38,691 nt of DNA from assembly GCF_010668395.1 (NCBI RefSeq), contig NZ_WUEY01000038.1:1-38691 (forward strand). Direction: 5' to 3'. Below the pieces are notes generated by a model. That model saw only the letters and a program-made list of their open reading frames with translations. It made no database searches and was not told the origin of the DNA. A program made the translations under genes and the position numbers. Positions within the stretch are counted from its first letter, which is position 1; every line of letters begins with the position of its first letter. The stretch is from Martinezella lusitana. Lineage in GTDB: Bacteria; Pseudomonadota; Alphaproteobacteria; Rhizobiales; Rhizobiaceae. Shown here piece after piece: positions 20,721 through 28,546 of this stretch.

Positions 20721-21833
20721 TCAGCCGATCGCCTTCAGCACCTTTGGCAAGGCTTCGGCCAGAAGATCCAGGTCCTGTCCGGGGCCGACGCTGACGCGGA
20801 TGCAGCGGTTGAGCGGCGCCACGCCCGGCATGCGGATGAAGACGCCGTGCTGGATCAGCCCGTCGACGATCGCGCGGGCATAGATGCCGTCGCGGCCGCA
20901 GTCGATGGCGACGAAGTTGGTGGCGGAGGCGAGGGGCAGCAGGCCATTGTCGCGGGCGATCGTACCGATCTCCTCACGCGCAGCCCGGATCTTGCCGACC
21001 ACTTCGGCAAGATAGGCCCGGTCCTTCAGCGCCGCCAGCGCCGCCACGGTGGCGAGCCTGTTCATCCCGAAATGGTTGCGGATCTTGTCGAAGGTCAGCA
21101 CGGTCTCCGGCGCGCCGATGACATAGCCGACACGCGCGCCGGCCAGCCCGTAGGCCTTGGAGAAGGTGCGGGTGCGCAACACGTTCGGCAGATCGATCAG
21201 GGCCAGGATATCAGGAAGCGAGCTTGCAGGTCCGGTCTCGCTATAGGCTTCGTCGAGGATCAGCAGGCAGTTTTCCGGCAGGGCGCGGGCAAAGGCGACG
21301 ATCTTGTCCGCTTCCCACCAGCTTCCCATCGGATTGTCGGGATTGGCGAAATAGACGAGCGGCGCATTCTCGCGCTTGACCGCTTGCAGCAACCCATCGA
21401 GGTCTTCGCGATCATCGACATAAGGCACGGTGACAAGCCGGCCGCCGAAGCCAGCGACATGGAAATTGAAGGTGGGATAGCCGCCGAGCGAGGTGACGAC
21501 CGGCGTGCCCGGTTCGATGACCATGCGGGCGATCAGGCCGAGCAGGCTGTCGATGCCTTCGCCGACGGCGATATTGGCCGCCTGAACGCCGAGATGTGCC
21601 GCAAGCGCCTGCTTCAGCTCGAAATTTTCCGGATCGTTGTACATCCAGATGTCGCCCGCCTGCTCGCGCATGGCGGCGAGAACGGAAGGCGCCGGCCCGA
21701 AACCGTTTTCATTGGCGCCGATGCGGGCTTTGACGCTCAGTCCGCGCTGGCGCTCCAGCGCTTCGGGGCCGACGAAGGGTACGGTGGAGGGAAGGGCGCT
21801 GATCAGCGGCGTGAAGCGCGAGAAGGCGGACAT
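20721..21833 (-). CDS. HisC-like pyridoxal-phosphate aminotransferase (histidinol-phosphate/aromatic type)
   Basis: The 370-residue product is a class I/II aminotransferase of the HisC group. It shows IGANENGFGPAPSV near residue 37 (substrate and cofactor entry motif), VGEGIDSLLGLIARM, YFANPDNPMGSWW, LILDEAYSE with the PLP-ring aspartate, and RTFSKAYGLAGARVGYVIG carrying the Schiff-base lysine. It would transfer an amino group between glutamate and histidinol phosphate or an aromatic 2-oxoacid. The length fits HisC, but no other his genes are nearby, so it may be a paralogue with aromatic amino-acid specificity. The frame is open to 21899. I prefer the ATG at 21833 (MSAFSRFTPL), which gives the usual N-terminus, although the ribosome binding site is weak. 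Confidence 0.85.
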   Translation of the reverse strand: MSAFSRFTPLISALPSTVPFVGPEALERQRGLSVKARIGANENGFGPAPSVLAAMREQAGDIWMYNDPENFELKQALAAHLGVQAANIAVGEGIDSLLGLIARMVIEPGTPVVTSLGGYPTFNFHVAGFGGRLVTVPYVDDREDLDGLLQAVKRENAPLVYFANPDNPMGSWWEADKIVAFARALPENCLLILDEAYSETGPASSLPDILALIDLPNVLRTRTFSKAYGLAGARVGYVIGAPETVLTFDKIRNHFGMNRLATVAALAALKDRAYLAEVVGKIRAAREEIGTIARDNGLLPLASATNFVAIDCGRDGIYARAIVDGLIQHGVFIRMPGVAPLNRCIRVSVGPGQDLDLLAEALPKVLKAIG

Positions 21834-21947
21834 GCTGGCGTTGTTTCCCGAATTCAGTTGCAAGGCGCAGCACAATAGGCCCTTGGCGGACCGTTGCAAG
21901 AGCGGAAAGGCGCGGCTTGCGGATTGTGCCAGCCGCGGCCAATCCCG

Positions 21948-22892
21948 TCAGGATCGCAGGGCGAGTTCGCCGAGATGTCGTCGCACCCATTTCACTTCTT
22001 CCGAAGCCGTGCGGTGGAAATGCCGCTTGAAGTCGCGGCTGAACTGGGCAGCGCTGACATAACCGACCGATAGCGCCACATCCGCAATTGTCCTGTCCTG
22101 GCGGGCCATCATCAGCCTCGCCTCGTGAAGTCGCATCGCCTTGATGTATTGCATGGGGCTGCTGCCCGTCAGTGCCTTAAAATGCGCGTGATAGGAAGGG
22201 ACGCTCATCCCCGCGTCGCGAGCGAGGTCTGTCACCGAAACCTCCGAATTGTAGGCTTCCCGCAGCCGACCGAGGCTCTGCACGATCCTCCCCGATGGAC
22301 CTCTTTGCCGCAGTGCTGAAATCAAGGCGGCGCCCTGCGGGCCGACGAGCACGCGGTAGTGCAGCTCGCGCAAGATGCCTGCGCCCAGAACCGCCGTCTC
22401 CATGGGGTCGCCGAGCGCCCGCAACAGCCGCAGCACGACATCCTCGATAGCCGGTTCCATTCTGCTCGAGACGAGGCTTTTCGCCTTGTCGGGCGCCGGC
22501 CCGGAGCGCCGCATTTCCACTTCCGAGGCGACCTCCGCGCCCAGAGTCATGTCGAACTCGATATAGACGGCAAGCAACGGCCGTTCCGGGCTGGCAACGG
22601 ATTCCATCCGGAATGGAACGGGCACCGACACCGCCAGATAATGCTCCTCGTCGTAGAGGTAGACTTCGCCCTCAAGCATGCCCTGCTTGCGGCCCTGCAA
22701 CACGAAGACCGCACCCGGCTTGTAGAGGACAGGAACGTCGTGGAGGACCGTTTCGGTCCGGAGGATGTGGACGCCGGAAAGCCCGGTCGGATTGTAACCC
22801 TGACGGAGGGCGAGATGCCCCGCCAGTTCCACAAGTTCGCCGCGCTTCGTCCGCCCGGTTTCCATGCTCATAGGATTTGGCAAGGTATTCAT
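21948..22892 (-). CDS. AraC family transcriptional regulator
   Basis: The 314-residue product has an N-terminal cupin-like AraC_N domain (about 15-180; VLYKPGAVFVLQGRKQGML, YLAVSVPVPFRMESVASPERPLLAVYIEFD). The C-terminal domain has two helix-turn-helices (about 215-310; SVTDLARDAGMSVPSYHAHFKALTGSSPMQYIKAMRL and IADVALSVGYVSAAQFSRDFKRHF). This subgroup usually activates a neighbouring oxidoreductase gene. Here the divergent gene 74 bp away encodes a short-chain dehydrogenase, a very common AraC/SDR pairing. The start at 22892 has no clear ribosome binding site; ATGs at codons 8 and 10 are alternatives. The effector is unknown. Confidence 0.88.
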   Translation of the reverse strand: MNTLPNPMSMETGRTKRGELVELAGHLALRQGYNPTGLSGVHILRTETVLHDVPVLYKPGAVFVLQGRKQGMLEGEVYLYDEEHYLAVSVPVPFRMESVASPERPLLAVYIEFDMTLGAEVASEVEMRRSGPAPDKAKSLVSSRMEPAIEDVVLRLLRALGDPMETAVLGAGILRELHYRVLVGPQGAALISALRQRGPSGRIVQSLGRLREAYNSEVSVTDLARDAGMSVPSYHAHFKALTGSSPMQYIKAMRLHEARLMMARQDRTIADVALSVGYVSAAQFSRDFKRHFHRTASEEVKWVRRHLGELALRS

Positions 22893-22966
22893 AGGTTCTG
22901 CAATCGTTATGCGCCGATACTCAGACTATCAGTCAAAAATACCGAGCAATCAACAAGAGAGTATCA

Positions 22967-23797
22967 ATGATGTCACGGAAGACCTTCTTCATTACAGGTG
23001 CCAATTCAGGCTTCGGTCTTGCCATTGCGGCGGCCGCGAGTGCCAAGGGGCATAAGGTGGTTGGCACCGTCCGCTCGGAGGCGTCGCGGGCAAGCCTGGC
23101 CGAGCGCCTGCCGGCTGTCAGTCCTGTCCTGTGCGACGTGACCGAATTCGAGCGGATACCCGACGTCGTCGAACAGGCGGAGAGAGACCACGGACCGGTG
23201 GACGTCCTCATCAACAATGCCGGCTACGGTCACGAGGGCGTCCTCGAGGAGTCGCCGCTCGAAGAGATGCGGCGCCAGTTCGACGTGAACGTCTTCGGCG
23301 CGGTTGCGGTCGCCAAGGCTTTCCTGCCGCGGTTCCGCCAGAGGCGCGACGGCTTCATCCTGAACGTCACGTCGATGGGCGGCATGATCACCATGCCCGG
23401 CATCGCCTATTACTGCGGCAGCAAGTTCGCGCTTCAAGGCATATCGGAAGTGATGCGCGCGGAGATGGCGCCGTTCGGCGTGCATGTCGCGACGCTTTGC
23501 CCCGGCTCCTTCCGCACGGACTGGGCGGGGCGCTCGATGGTGCGGACCGCGAGGTCCATCGCCGATTACGACGCGCTGTTCGATCCCATTCGCGAGGCGC
23601 GACAGGCGAGAAGCGGCAAGCAGCTCGGCGATCCCGACAAGCTCGCGGCAGCCGTTCTGAACCTGGTTGAAGACAACGATCCGCCGCCACAGCTCCTGCT
23701 TGGCAGCGATGCGTTTAAACTCGTATCGGAGAGGATCGCGCGCCTGCAGCAGGAGATCGAGGCGTGGAAACCCGTCACCATCTCGACCGATGGCTGA
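22967..23797 (+). CDS. Short-chain dehydrogenase/reductase
   Basis: The 276-residue product is a classical SDR. It has the cofactor motif ITGANSGFGLAIA (residues 8-20), the NNAGYGHEG motif, the catalytic serine in LNVTSMGGMI and the YYCGSKFALQG active site holding Tyr and Lys. The C-terminal portion has CPGSFRTDWAGRSM, typical of the 'oxidoreductase, SDR family' group acting on carbonyls or alcohols with NADP(H). The start ATG at 22967 (a second ATG follows at once) is preceded by AGAGAG. It is divergent from an AraC regulator and is its probable target. A perfect 16-bp hairpin lies beyond the stop. The substrate is unknown. Confidence 0.9.
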   Translation: MMSRKTFFITGANSGFGLAIAAAASAKGHKVVGTVRSEASRASLAERLPAVSPVLCDVTEFERIPDVVEQAERDHGPVDVLINNAGYGHEGVLEESPLEEMRRQFDVNVFGAVAVAKAFLPRFRQRRDGFILNVTSMGGMITMPGIAYYCGSKFALQGISEVMRAEMAPFGVHVATLCPGSFRTDWAGRSMVRTARSIADYDALFDPIREARQARSGKQLGDPDKLAAAVLNLVEDNDPPPQLLLGSDAFKLVSERIARLQQEIEAWKPVTISTDG

Positions 23798-23833
23798 CGG
23801 TGTAGCGCTAAAGAACTCTGCCGCGATACGTTA

Positions 23834-23873
23834 GGCCATTTCTGCGATGTCGAAAGCCATCGCAGAAATGGCC
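23834..23873. terminator. Perfect 16-bp hairpin between convergent SDR and PilZ genes
   Basis: GGCCATTTCTGCGATG (23834-23849) and CATCGCAGAAATGGCC (23858-23873) are fully complementary around an 8-nt loop. There is no long U tract, but the location between two convergent stop codons and the very stable stem favour a shared terminator. Confidence 0.65.
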
Positions 23874-23894
23874 GTTTACGATATCTGAATTGGC

Positions 23895-24281
23895 CTATTG
23901 TCTCTTGCCGCGTGCGGCCAGCGCTTCGGCATTTCCGATCATGAAGTCGGCACGTACGACGCGGCGCAAGGTTTCCGGTTCGATCAGGTTGATGAAGCGG
24001 ACGTGGACGCGGTTGCCGTTGCGGCTGACTTCGGCGCAGGCGATGCGGTAGGCAAGGCCGAGGATGTTCAGATAGTAGTGGGTCGGCAGGCCGACGGTGG
24101 TGCCGACGATGAAGCTGGCGCCGCCACGCGAGATATCGGTAATCTCGGCGCTGCGCATCGAAATGCCGGTGAGACAGGGACGGACGGCCACGAGACGCGC
24201 TGGCCTCTGGACGTAGAAACGTTCCCAGCTTCGTTCGTAAACTTCGGATTTGACTTTCGCCAGATGGGTTGCGCGAAGCAT
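23895..24281 (-). CDS. PilZ domain protein
   Basis: The 128-residue product carries the c-di-GMP binding pattern of PilZ. The arginine-rich stretch RFYVQRPARL lies near residues 21-30 and the (D/N)-x-S-x-x-G motif appears as TDISRGGASF near 49-58. It is followed by beta-strands (YYLNILGL, RVHVRFINL). Such proteins bind cyclic di-GMP and change motility, exopolysaccharide or cellulose output through protein contacts. There is no second domain, so it would act as a stand-alone receptor in the cytoplasm. The frame allows an ATG at 24287, but AGGGA touches that codon. The ATG at 24281 has the proper 6-bp spacing and is used here. The ending AALAARGKRQ is basic. Confidence 0.8.
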   Translation of the reverse strand: MLRATHLAKVKSEVYERSWERFYVQRPARLVAVRPCLTGISMRSAEITDISRGGASFIVGTTVGLPTHYYLNILGLAYRIACAEVSRNGNRVHVRFINLIEPETLRRVVRADFMIGNAEALAARGKRQ

Positions 24282-24415
24282 TGTCATTCCCTGTTGAAAA
24301 ACAGACCGAATTCATTTCGGTTACACCATGAACCTTGCACGGAGATTTTGCGGAAGCGTCAATTCCATTGGTAGAATTTTAACGGGTTCGTCTTTTGTCC
24401 CGATTTGAGCGCATC

Positions 24416-24443
24416 TTGACAGCAAAGCCTGCTTCGATCATAC
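24416..24443 (+). promoter_or_regulatory. Possible sigma-70-type promoter for the glyoxalase-superfamily-type gene
   Basis: A perfect TTGACA (24416-24421), a 16-bp spacer and TCATAC (24438-24443) stand in the 316-bp gap before the gene at 24598. Transcription from here would give a leader of about 150 nt. The rest of the gap (24282-24597) holds nothing recognisable. Confidence 0.4.
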
Positions 24444-24597
24444 GAACGGACGGTTCGAGGCGCCTGCCGCTCGCGGATGAAAATCCAAGGTGAAGTCCTC
24501 GCTGTTTCTGGTCACAGCCACATAGGGCATGCTGACTGACGGTAATGCGAGCTCCGTTTCACGGTCTTAATTGCGTGCCTTAGCAAAGGCTGATCCT

Positions 24598-25035
24598 ATG
24601 ACGACGACTTATCCGTCCATAGATGAATTGAAGGCCCAGGCCCGACGTCTGCGTCAGGCCATGGCCGAGCGCGGCGACGACATGAGCCACTCGACGGCGC
24701 TGGAACTCATCGCCAAGCAACATGGGCTGCGTGACTGGAACACGCTCTCGGCGCTTGCGGCAAAACCGAACGACGGGCCGGATGCGCCCTTCGATGTCGG
24801 CTCCGCCGTGCGCGGGCGCTACCTGAACAAGCCGTTCACGGGCAAGGTTCTGGCGATGTCGGCGAAATCCGGCGGGCTTTATCGGATTACCATCCATTTC
24901 GATGAACCGGTCGATGTGGTGGAATTCGAGAGCTTCTCGGCATTTCGCCAGCGCATCAACGCCCAGGTCGATGCCGATGGCATTTCGCCGCGCAAGACAT
25001 CGAACGGCGTGCCCCACCTGGTTCTCGACATCTAA
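24598..25035 (+). CDS. Small glyoxalase-superfamily-type conserved protein
   Basis: The 145-residue product has an N-terminal helical part (SIDELKAQARRLRQAMAERGDDMSHSTALELIAKQHGLRDWNTLSALA, about residues 6-53). The HSTALELIAKQHG...WNTL pattern is found at the C-terminus of many 'glyoxalase superfamily' proteins and in stand-alone proteins. The second part (DVGSAVRGRYLNKPFTGKVLAM, YRITIHFDEPVDVVEFESFSAFR) is a small beta-rich domain. No catalytic residues can be assigned, and the function is unknown. The ATG at 24598 is preferred over an earlier one (24571) because AAAGG is 8 bp upstream. A MATE exporter follows 65 bp downstream and may be co-transcribed. Confidence 0.7.
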   Translation: MTTTYPSIDELKAQARRLRQAMAERGDDMSHSTALELIAKQHGLRDWNTLSALAAKPNDGPDAPFDVGSAVRGRYLNKPFTGKVLAMSAKSGGLYRITIHFDEPVDVVEFESFSAFRQRINAQVDADGISPRKTSNGVPHLVLDI

Positions 25036-25100
25036 CGTTCCCCCTTTAGCGATACGCCGCTATCTTCGCCGACAGCGAGCGATTCCGTCTGGATACCACC

Positions 25101-26468
25101 ATGACACGTCATACCGAAAGCAACATGTTCCTCACCGGCTGGCTGCCCGGCGTCTTTGCCAAGACAGCCGCACCGATCATCGTCATCACGACGGTCAGCG
25201 GCCTCTTTGCCGTCGTCGATGCCTATTTCCTCGGCGTCTATGTCGGGGCCGATGCGCTGTCCGCGGTCAGCCTCATCTTCCCCGCGCTCATGCTGCTGAT
25301 TGCACTGCAGACGCTGGTTTCGAACGGCATGGCGAGCATTCTCGCCCGCCGTCTCGGGGCCGGCGATCACGCTGGCGCGCGAGCGGTGTTTACCGGTGCC
25401 CATGCGCTGGCGATCGCCGTCGTGATCGCCGTCAATCTCGTCTACTGGCTCGCAGGGCGGCAGCTCATTGCCGTCGCGGCGGCGGGAAACGCCGATGTCG
25501 CCCGAAGTGCCGAGGCTTTCATGGGCGTCATGGTCGCCTTCGCGCCCATCAGCTTCTTTCTCTCGCTGCATCTCGATGGGCTGCGCTGCGAGGGAAAGCT
25601 CGGCTTCATGACGCTGGTGACGCTTGCCTCGACGCTGCTCAACATTCTGGCAAACTGGCTGTTGATGGCGATGGCGCACTGGGGCGTCGTCGGCTCCGCC
25701 GGCGGCTCCATCCTGGCGCAATTCATCTGCCTGTCAATCGTCATCGTGTACCGTCTGCGTCGCCCCGGCGCGCTTTCGATCGGCAGGGGGCTGCATCTGC
25801 GCGAGTGGCGCGGCATCTTCGCCTTCGGGGCACCGATGAGCCTCGGCTTCATCGGCATTTCGCTAAGCTCGGCGGCGATCCTTTTCAATCTGTCGATCTG
25901 GCACCAGGGGGACTATGTCGCGACCGTCGGCGCCTATGGGATCGTGACGCGCGTGATGACCTTCGCGTACCTGCCGCTTTTGGGCCTGAGCATCGCGCTG
26001 CAGACCATATCGGGCCACAACCATGGTGCTGCCCTTCCGGCCCGCGTCGGCCATAGCGTGCTGATCGCCCTGGTCTCTGCCTTGGTCTACTGCGCCGCCG
26101 TCGAACTTGTCGTCGAGCTGCTGGCGGGGCACTTGGGGTCGATCTTCGTGGCTGATCCGGTGATCGTCGAGGAAGTCGGCCGTATCCTGCCCTGGACGAT
26201 CGGCGCCTATTTCCTCTTCGGCCAGGCGCTCATCCTGTCGTCCTATTTCCAGTCGATCGGCGATGCGAAGCGCGGCGCGATCTTCGGCCTGTCGCGGCCC
26301 TATCTCTTCACTCTGCCGCTGACATTCCTTCTACCGCTCGTCTTCGGCGAACGGGGAATCTGGATGACGCCGATCTTCGCCGAGGCGGGAATGATCCTGC
26401 TCACCTGGCTGGTGCTGTCGCGCAATGCCAGGGATCGGAACTGGCGCTACGGCCTGCTGCCCGTATGA
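25101..26468 (+). CDS. MATE family efflux transporter
   Basis: The 455-residue product has twelve predicted membrane spans in two related halves, the standard MATE size. The first half begins APIIVITTVSGLFAVVDAYFLGVYVGADALSAVSL. Spans 2-3 show SNGMASILARRLGAGDHAGA, a variant of the family pattern G-x-x-x-x-x-R-x-G-A-G. These are inner-membrane antiporters that export cationic drugs or metabolites using H+ or Na+. The start at 25101 has no strong ribosome binding site, and an in-frame ATG at 25125 (MFLTGWLPG) is possible. It lies downstream of the glyoxalase-superfamily-type gene on the same strand and is closed by a strong terminator at 26474. Confidence 0.9.
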   Translation: MTRHTESNMFLTGWLPGVFAKTAAPIIVITTVSGLFAVVDAYFLGVYVGADALSAVSLIFPALMLLIALQTLVSNGMASILARRLGAGDHAGARAVFTGAHALAIAVVIAVNLVYWLAGRQLIAVAAAGNADVARSAEAFMGVMVAFAPISFFLSLHLDGLRCEGKLGFMTLVTLASTLLNILANWLLMAMAHWGVVGSAGGSILAQFICLSIVIVYRLRRPGALSIGRGLHLREWRGIFAFGAPMSLGFIGISLSSAAILFNLSIWHQGDYVATVGAYGIVTRVMTFAYLPLLGLSIALQTISGHNHGAALPARVGHSVLIALVSALVYCAAVELVVELLAGHLGSIFVADPVIVEEVGRILPWTIGAYFLFGQALILSSYFQSIGDAKRGAIFGLSRPYLFTLPLTFLLPLVFGERGIWMTPIFAEAGMILLTWLVLSRNARDRNWRYGLLPV

Positions 26469-26473
26469 AATGG

Positions 26474-26510
26474 AAAAGGCCGCGCTTTCGGGTGCGGCCT
26501 TTTTGTTGTT
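26474..26510 (+). terminator. Rho-independent terminator of the MATE gene
   Basis: AAAAGGCCGC pairs with GCGGCCTTTT around a short loop, and the stem is followed by TTTTTGTTGTT. It starts 5 bp after the stop codon. This is a textbook intrinsic terminator. Confidence 0.9.
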
Positions 26511-26526
26511 GGGAAGCTTTGGGGGC

Positions 26527-26690
26527 TATCCTCGCCCTTCGAGGCTTCGCTCCTCAGGGTGAGGATAGAGCCACCTCTCGCGTGAGGCCAGCTCAGTGTG
26601 TCGTCTTGCGCAAGAGACTAGCCCCCATGGTGCGGAGGCCCCAAGGGCCGTCTCGAACCATGAGGGCGAGTGGTTAAGAACCCGACACCT
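26527..26690. repeat. Mosaic palindromic intergenic repeat of rhizobial type
   Basis: Two hairpin modules fill the gap between the MATE and iolB genes. The first (26527-26567) has arms TATCCTC/GAGGATA with inner pairs CCCT/AGGG and GAG/CTC. The text CCTTCGAGGCTTCGCTCCTCAGG inside it resembles a repeat common in alphaproteobacteria. The second (about 26625-26665) pairs ATGGT with ACCAT and GGCCC with GGGCC. No gene lies here. Confidence 0.65.
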
Positions 26691-26692
26691 CT

Positions 26693-27490
26693 TCAGGATT
26701 TGAGCAGCCACTCATGCTCCACGGCATTGTGGAATTTCCAGATGCGCTTCGGACCGGCCATGACGTTGAGATAATAGAGATCGTAGCCGTGGCAGGCGGC
26801 GCAGGGATGATATCCCTTCGGCACCAGCGTCACATCGCCATCCTCCAGCACCATGACCTCGTCCAGCGACCGGTCGTCCGTATAGACGCGCTGGAAGCCG
26901 AAGCCCTGCGGCGGGTTGAGGCGATGGTAGTAGGTTTCCTCAAGGAAGCTCTCGTTCGGGAGATTGTCCTGATCGTGCTTGTGGGGAGGGTAGGACGAGG
27001 TGTGCCCGCCCGGCGTGATGACCTCCACGACCAGCAGCGAATGCGCCGCGCCATCGTCTTCCGGCATGATGTTGTTGACGTAGCGGACGTTCGTGCCCTT
27101 GCCGCGCGTCAGCGCCGGATGCGTACCCGGCGGAATGGCGCGCGCCTCATGGGAGCCGCCGCCGGGTGCCGAGCAGACGGCGAGCTCCAGATCGGTTTCT
27201 GCCGTCACCGACCAGCTTGAACCGGCCGGAATATAGAGCGCGTGCGGCGCGCCCTCGAAAGGGCTCGTGCGTCCGCCGAGCAAGCCGAAATCCTTCGCGC
27301 CCGCCTTGGCGCTTCCCTTGCCGCTGACCCATACGAGGCAGACTTCGCGGTCGCCGGTTTCAGCCGAGGCCGTTTCGCCCGGCTTCAGGCGATAAAGGTC
27401 GAAGCCGACATAGGTCCAGCCGGCGCTTTCGGGCGTGACATGGGTGACGCGGCCATGGGTGCCGTCTGGTTTGACCTTGAGATTGGGCAT
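26693..27490 (-). CDS. iolB: 5-deoxy-glucuronate isomerase
   Basis: The 265-residue product matches IolB in length and in its double-cupin build. Key segments are TSSYPPHKHDQDNLPNESFLEETYYHRLNPPQGFGFQRVYTDD near residues 160-203, whose histidine and glutamate residues are metal ligands, and the C-terminal LVPKGYHPCAACHGYDLYYLNVMAGPKRIW. The enzyme converts 5-deoxy-glucuronate to 2-deoxy-5-keto-gluconate in the myo-inositol pathway. The ATG at 27490 follows AGGAGG at about 9 bp. It is the last gene of the iolC-D-E-B run on the minus strand, 72 bp after iolE, and should share the IolR-controlled transcript. Confidence 0.95.
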   Translation of the reverse strand: MPNLKVKPDGTHGRVTHVTPESAGWTYVGFDLYRLKPGETASAETGDREVCLVWVSGKGSAKAGAKDFGLLGGRTSPFEGAPHALYIPAGSSWSVTAETDLELAVCSAPGGGSHEARAIPPGTHPALTRGKGTNVRYVNNIMPEDDGAAHSLLVVEVITPGGHTSSYPPHKHDQDNLPNESFLEETYYHRLNPPQGFGFQRVYTDDRSLDEVMVLEDGDVTLVPKGYHPCAACHGYDLYYLNVMAGPKRIWKFHNAVEHEWLLKS

Positions 27491-27562
27491 GGATGTTCTT
27501 CCTCCTTGCTTGGAAAACGCCCTTCGCCATCCTTCGATGCGGCGACGGGCACTCGTCTTCCG

Positions 27563-28480
27563 CTATCCCTTGGGAAAGCCTTCGGTTTCAACCGTGTAGC
27601 CCGCTGCCGTCATGACGCGCATCAATTCGGCATGGCCGATCTCGGCCATCTTCTGCGGCGGCGCCTTGCGCGGGTCCTGCTCGGCCTCGACCACGAACCA
27701 GCCTTCATAACCGTAGTCGGCGAAGCGCTTGACGATGGCCCCGAAATCGAGCGAGCCGTCGCCCGGCACCGTGAACGCGCCGAGCGCGACGGCATCGAGG
27801 AAGGACTGCCGGCTGCGATCCAGCCCATCGACGACAGGCTTGCGGATATCCTTGACGTGGACGTGGTTGATGCGGGCGTGGTGGTTGTCGATGGCGCGCA
27901 GCACGTCGCCGCCAGCAAAGGCCAGGTGACCGGCATCGAGCAGCAGCGGAATGCCGGCGCCGGAATTGCGCATGAAGGCGTCGAGTTCCGGCTCGGTTTC
28001 GACGACGGCTGCCATGTGATGATGGTAGGAGAGCGGCATGCCCTGCGAGGCGCACCATTCGCCGAACTCGGTGACGCGGCGGGCATAGGCCTTCATCTCG
28101 TCATCCGAAAGGCGCGGCTTGGTCGCCAGCGGCTTGGAGCGGTCGCCCTGGATGGAACGGCCGACTTCGCCATAGACGATGCAAGGCGCGTTGACGGCCT
28201 TGAACAGCTCGATCATCGGCGCGATGCGGTCCTTGTTCGCGGCAAGCTCCTCGTTGACGAGCGTGCCCGAAAACCAGCCGCCGCAGAGCGTCACGTCGGC
28301 GGCGCGCAGGATCGGCAGCATCTCTTCGGGATTGCTCGGGAAGCGCCGGCCCTGTTCCATGCCGGTAAAGCCGGCGCCGCGCGATTGCCGCAGGCATTCC
28401 TCGAGGGATACGTCGTCGCTGAGCTCCGGAAGATCGTCGTTCCACCAGGCGATGGGCGACATGCCGAGTTTAGCCTTCAT
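27563..28480 (-). CDS. iolE: Myo-inosose-2 dehydratase
   Basis: The 305-residue product has the sugar-phosphate isomerase/epimerase TIM-barrel fold of IolE. The start KLGMSPIAWWNDDLPEL is diagnostic. Further conserved blocks are the metal-site strand GIPLLLDAGHLAFAGGD and INHVHVKDIRKPV, followed by WFVVEAEQDPRKAPP. The enzyme dehydrates 2-keto-myo-inositol (scyllo-inosose) to 3,5/4-trihydroxycyclohexane-1,2-dione. A TTG at 28483 opens the frame, but the adjacent ATG at 28480 has AAGGAG 7-8 bp upstream and is preferred. It lies between iolD (63-bp gap) and iolB. Confidence 0.95.
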   Translation of the reverse strand: MKAKLGMSPIAWWNDDLPELSDDVSLEECLRQSRGAGFTGMEQGRRFPSNPEEMLPILRAADVTLCGGWFSGTLVNEELAANKDRIAPMIELFKAVNAPCIVYGEVGRSIQGDRSKPLATKPRLSDDEMKAYARRVTEFGEWCASQGMPLSYHHHMAAVVETEPELDAFMRNSGAGIPLLLDAGHLAFAGGDVLRAIDNHHARINHVHVKDIRKPVVDGLDRSRQSFLDAVALGAFTVPGDGSLDFGAIVKRFADYGYEGWFVVEAEQDPRKAPPQKMAEIGHAELMRVMTAAGYTVETEGFPKG

Positions 28481-28546
28481 CAATGGTCTCCTTGAAAATA
28501 GTATTGGAGGAGCCGAGACGCTCCCCCAGCAAATGACGAAAATCGA

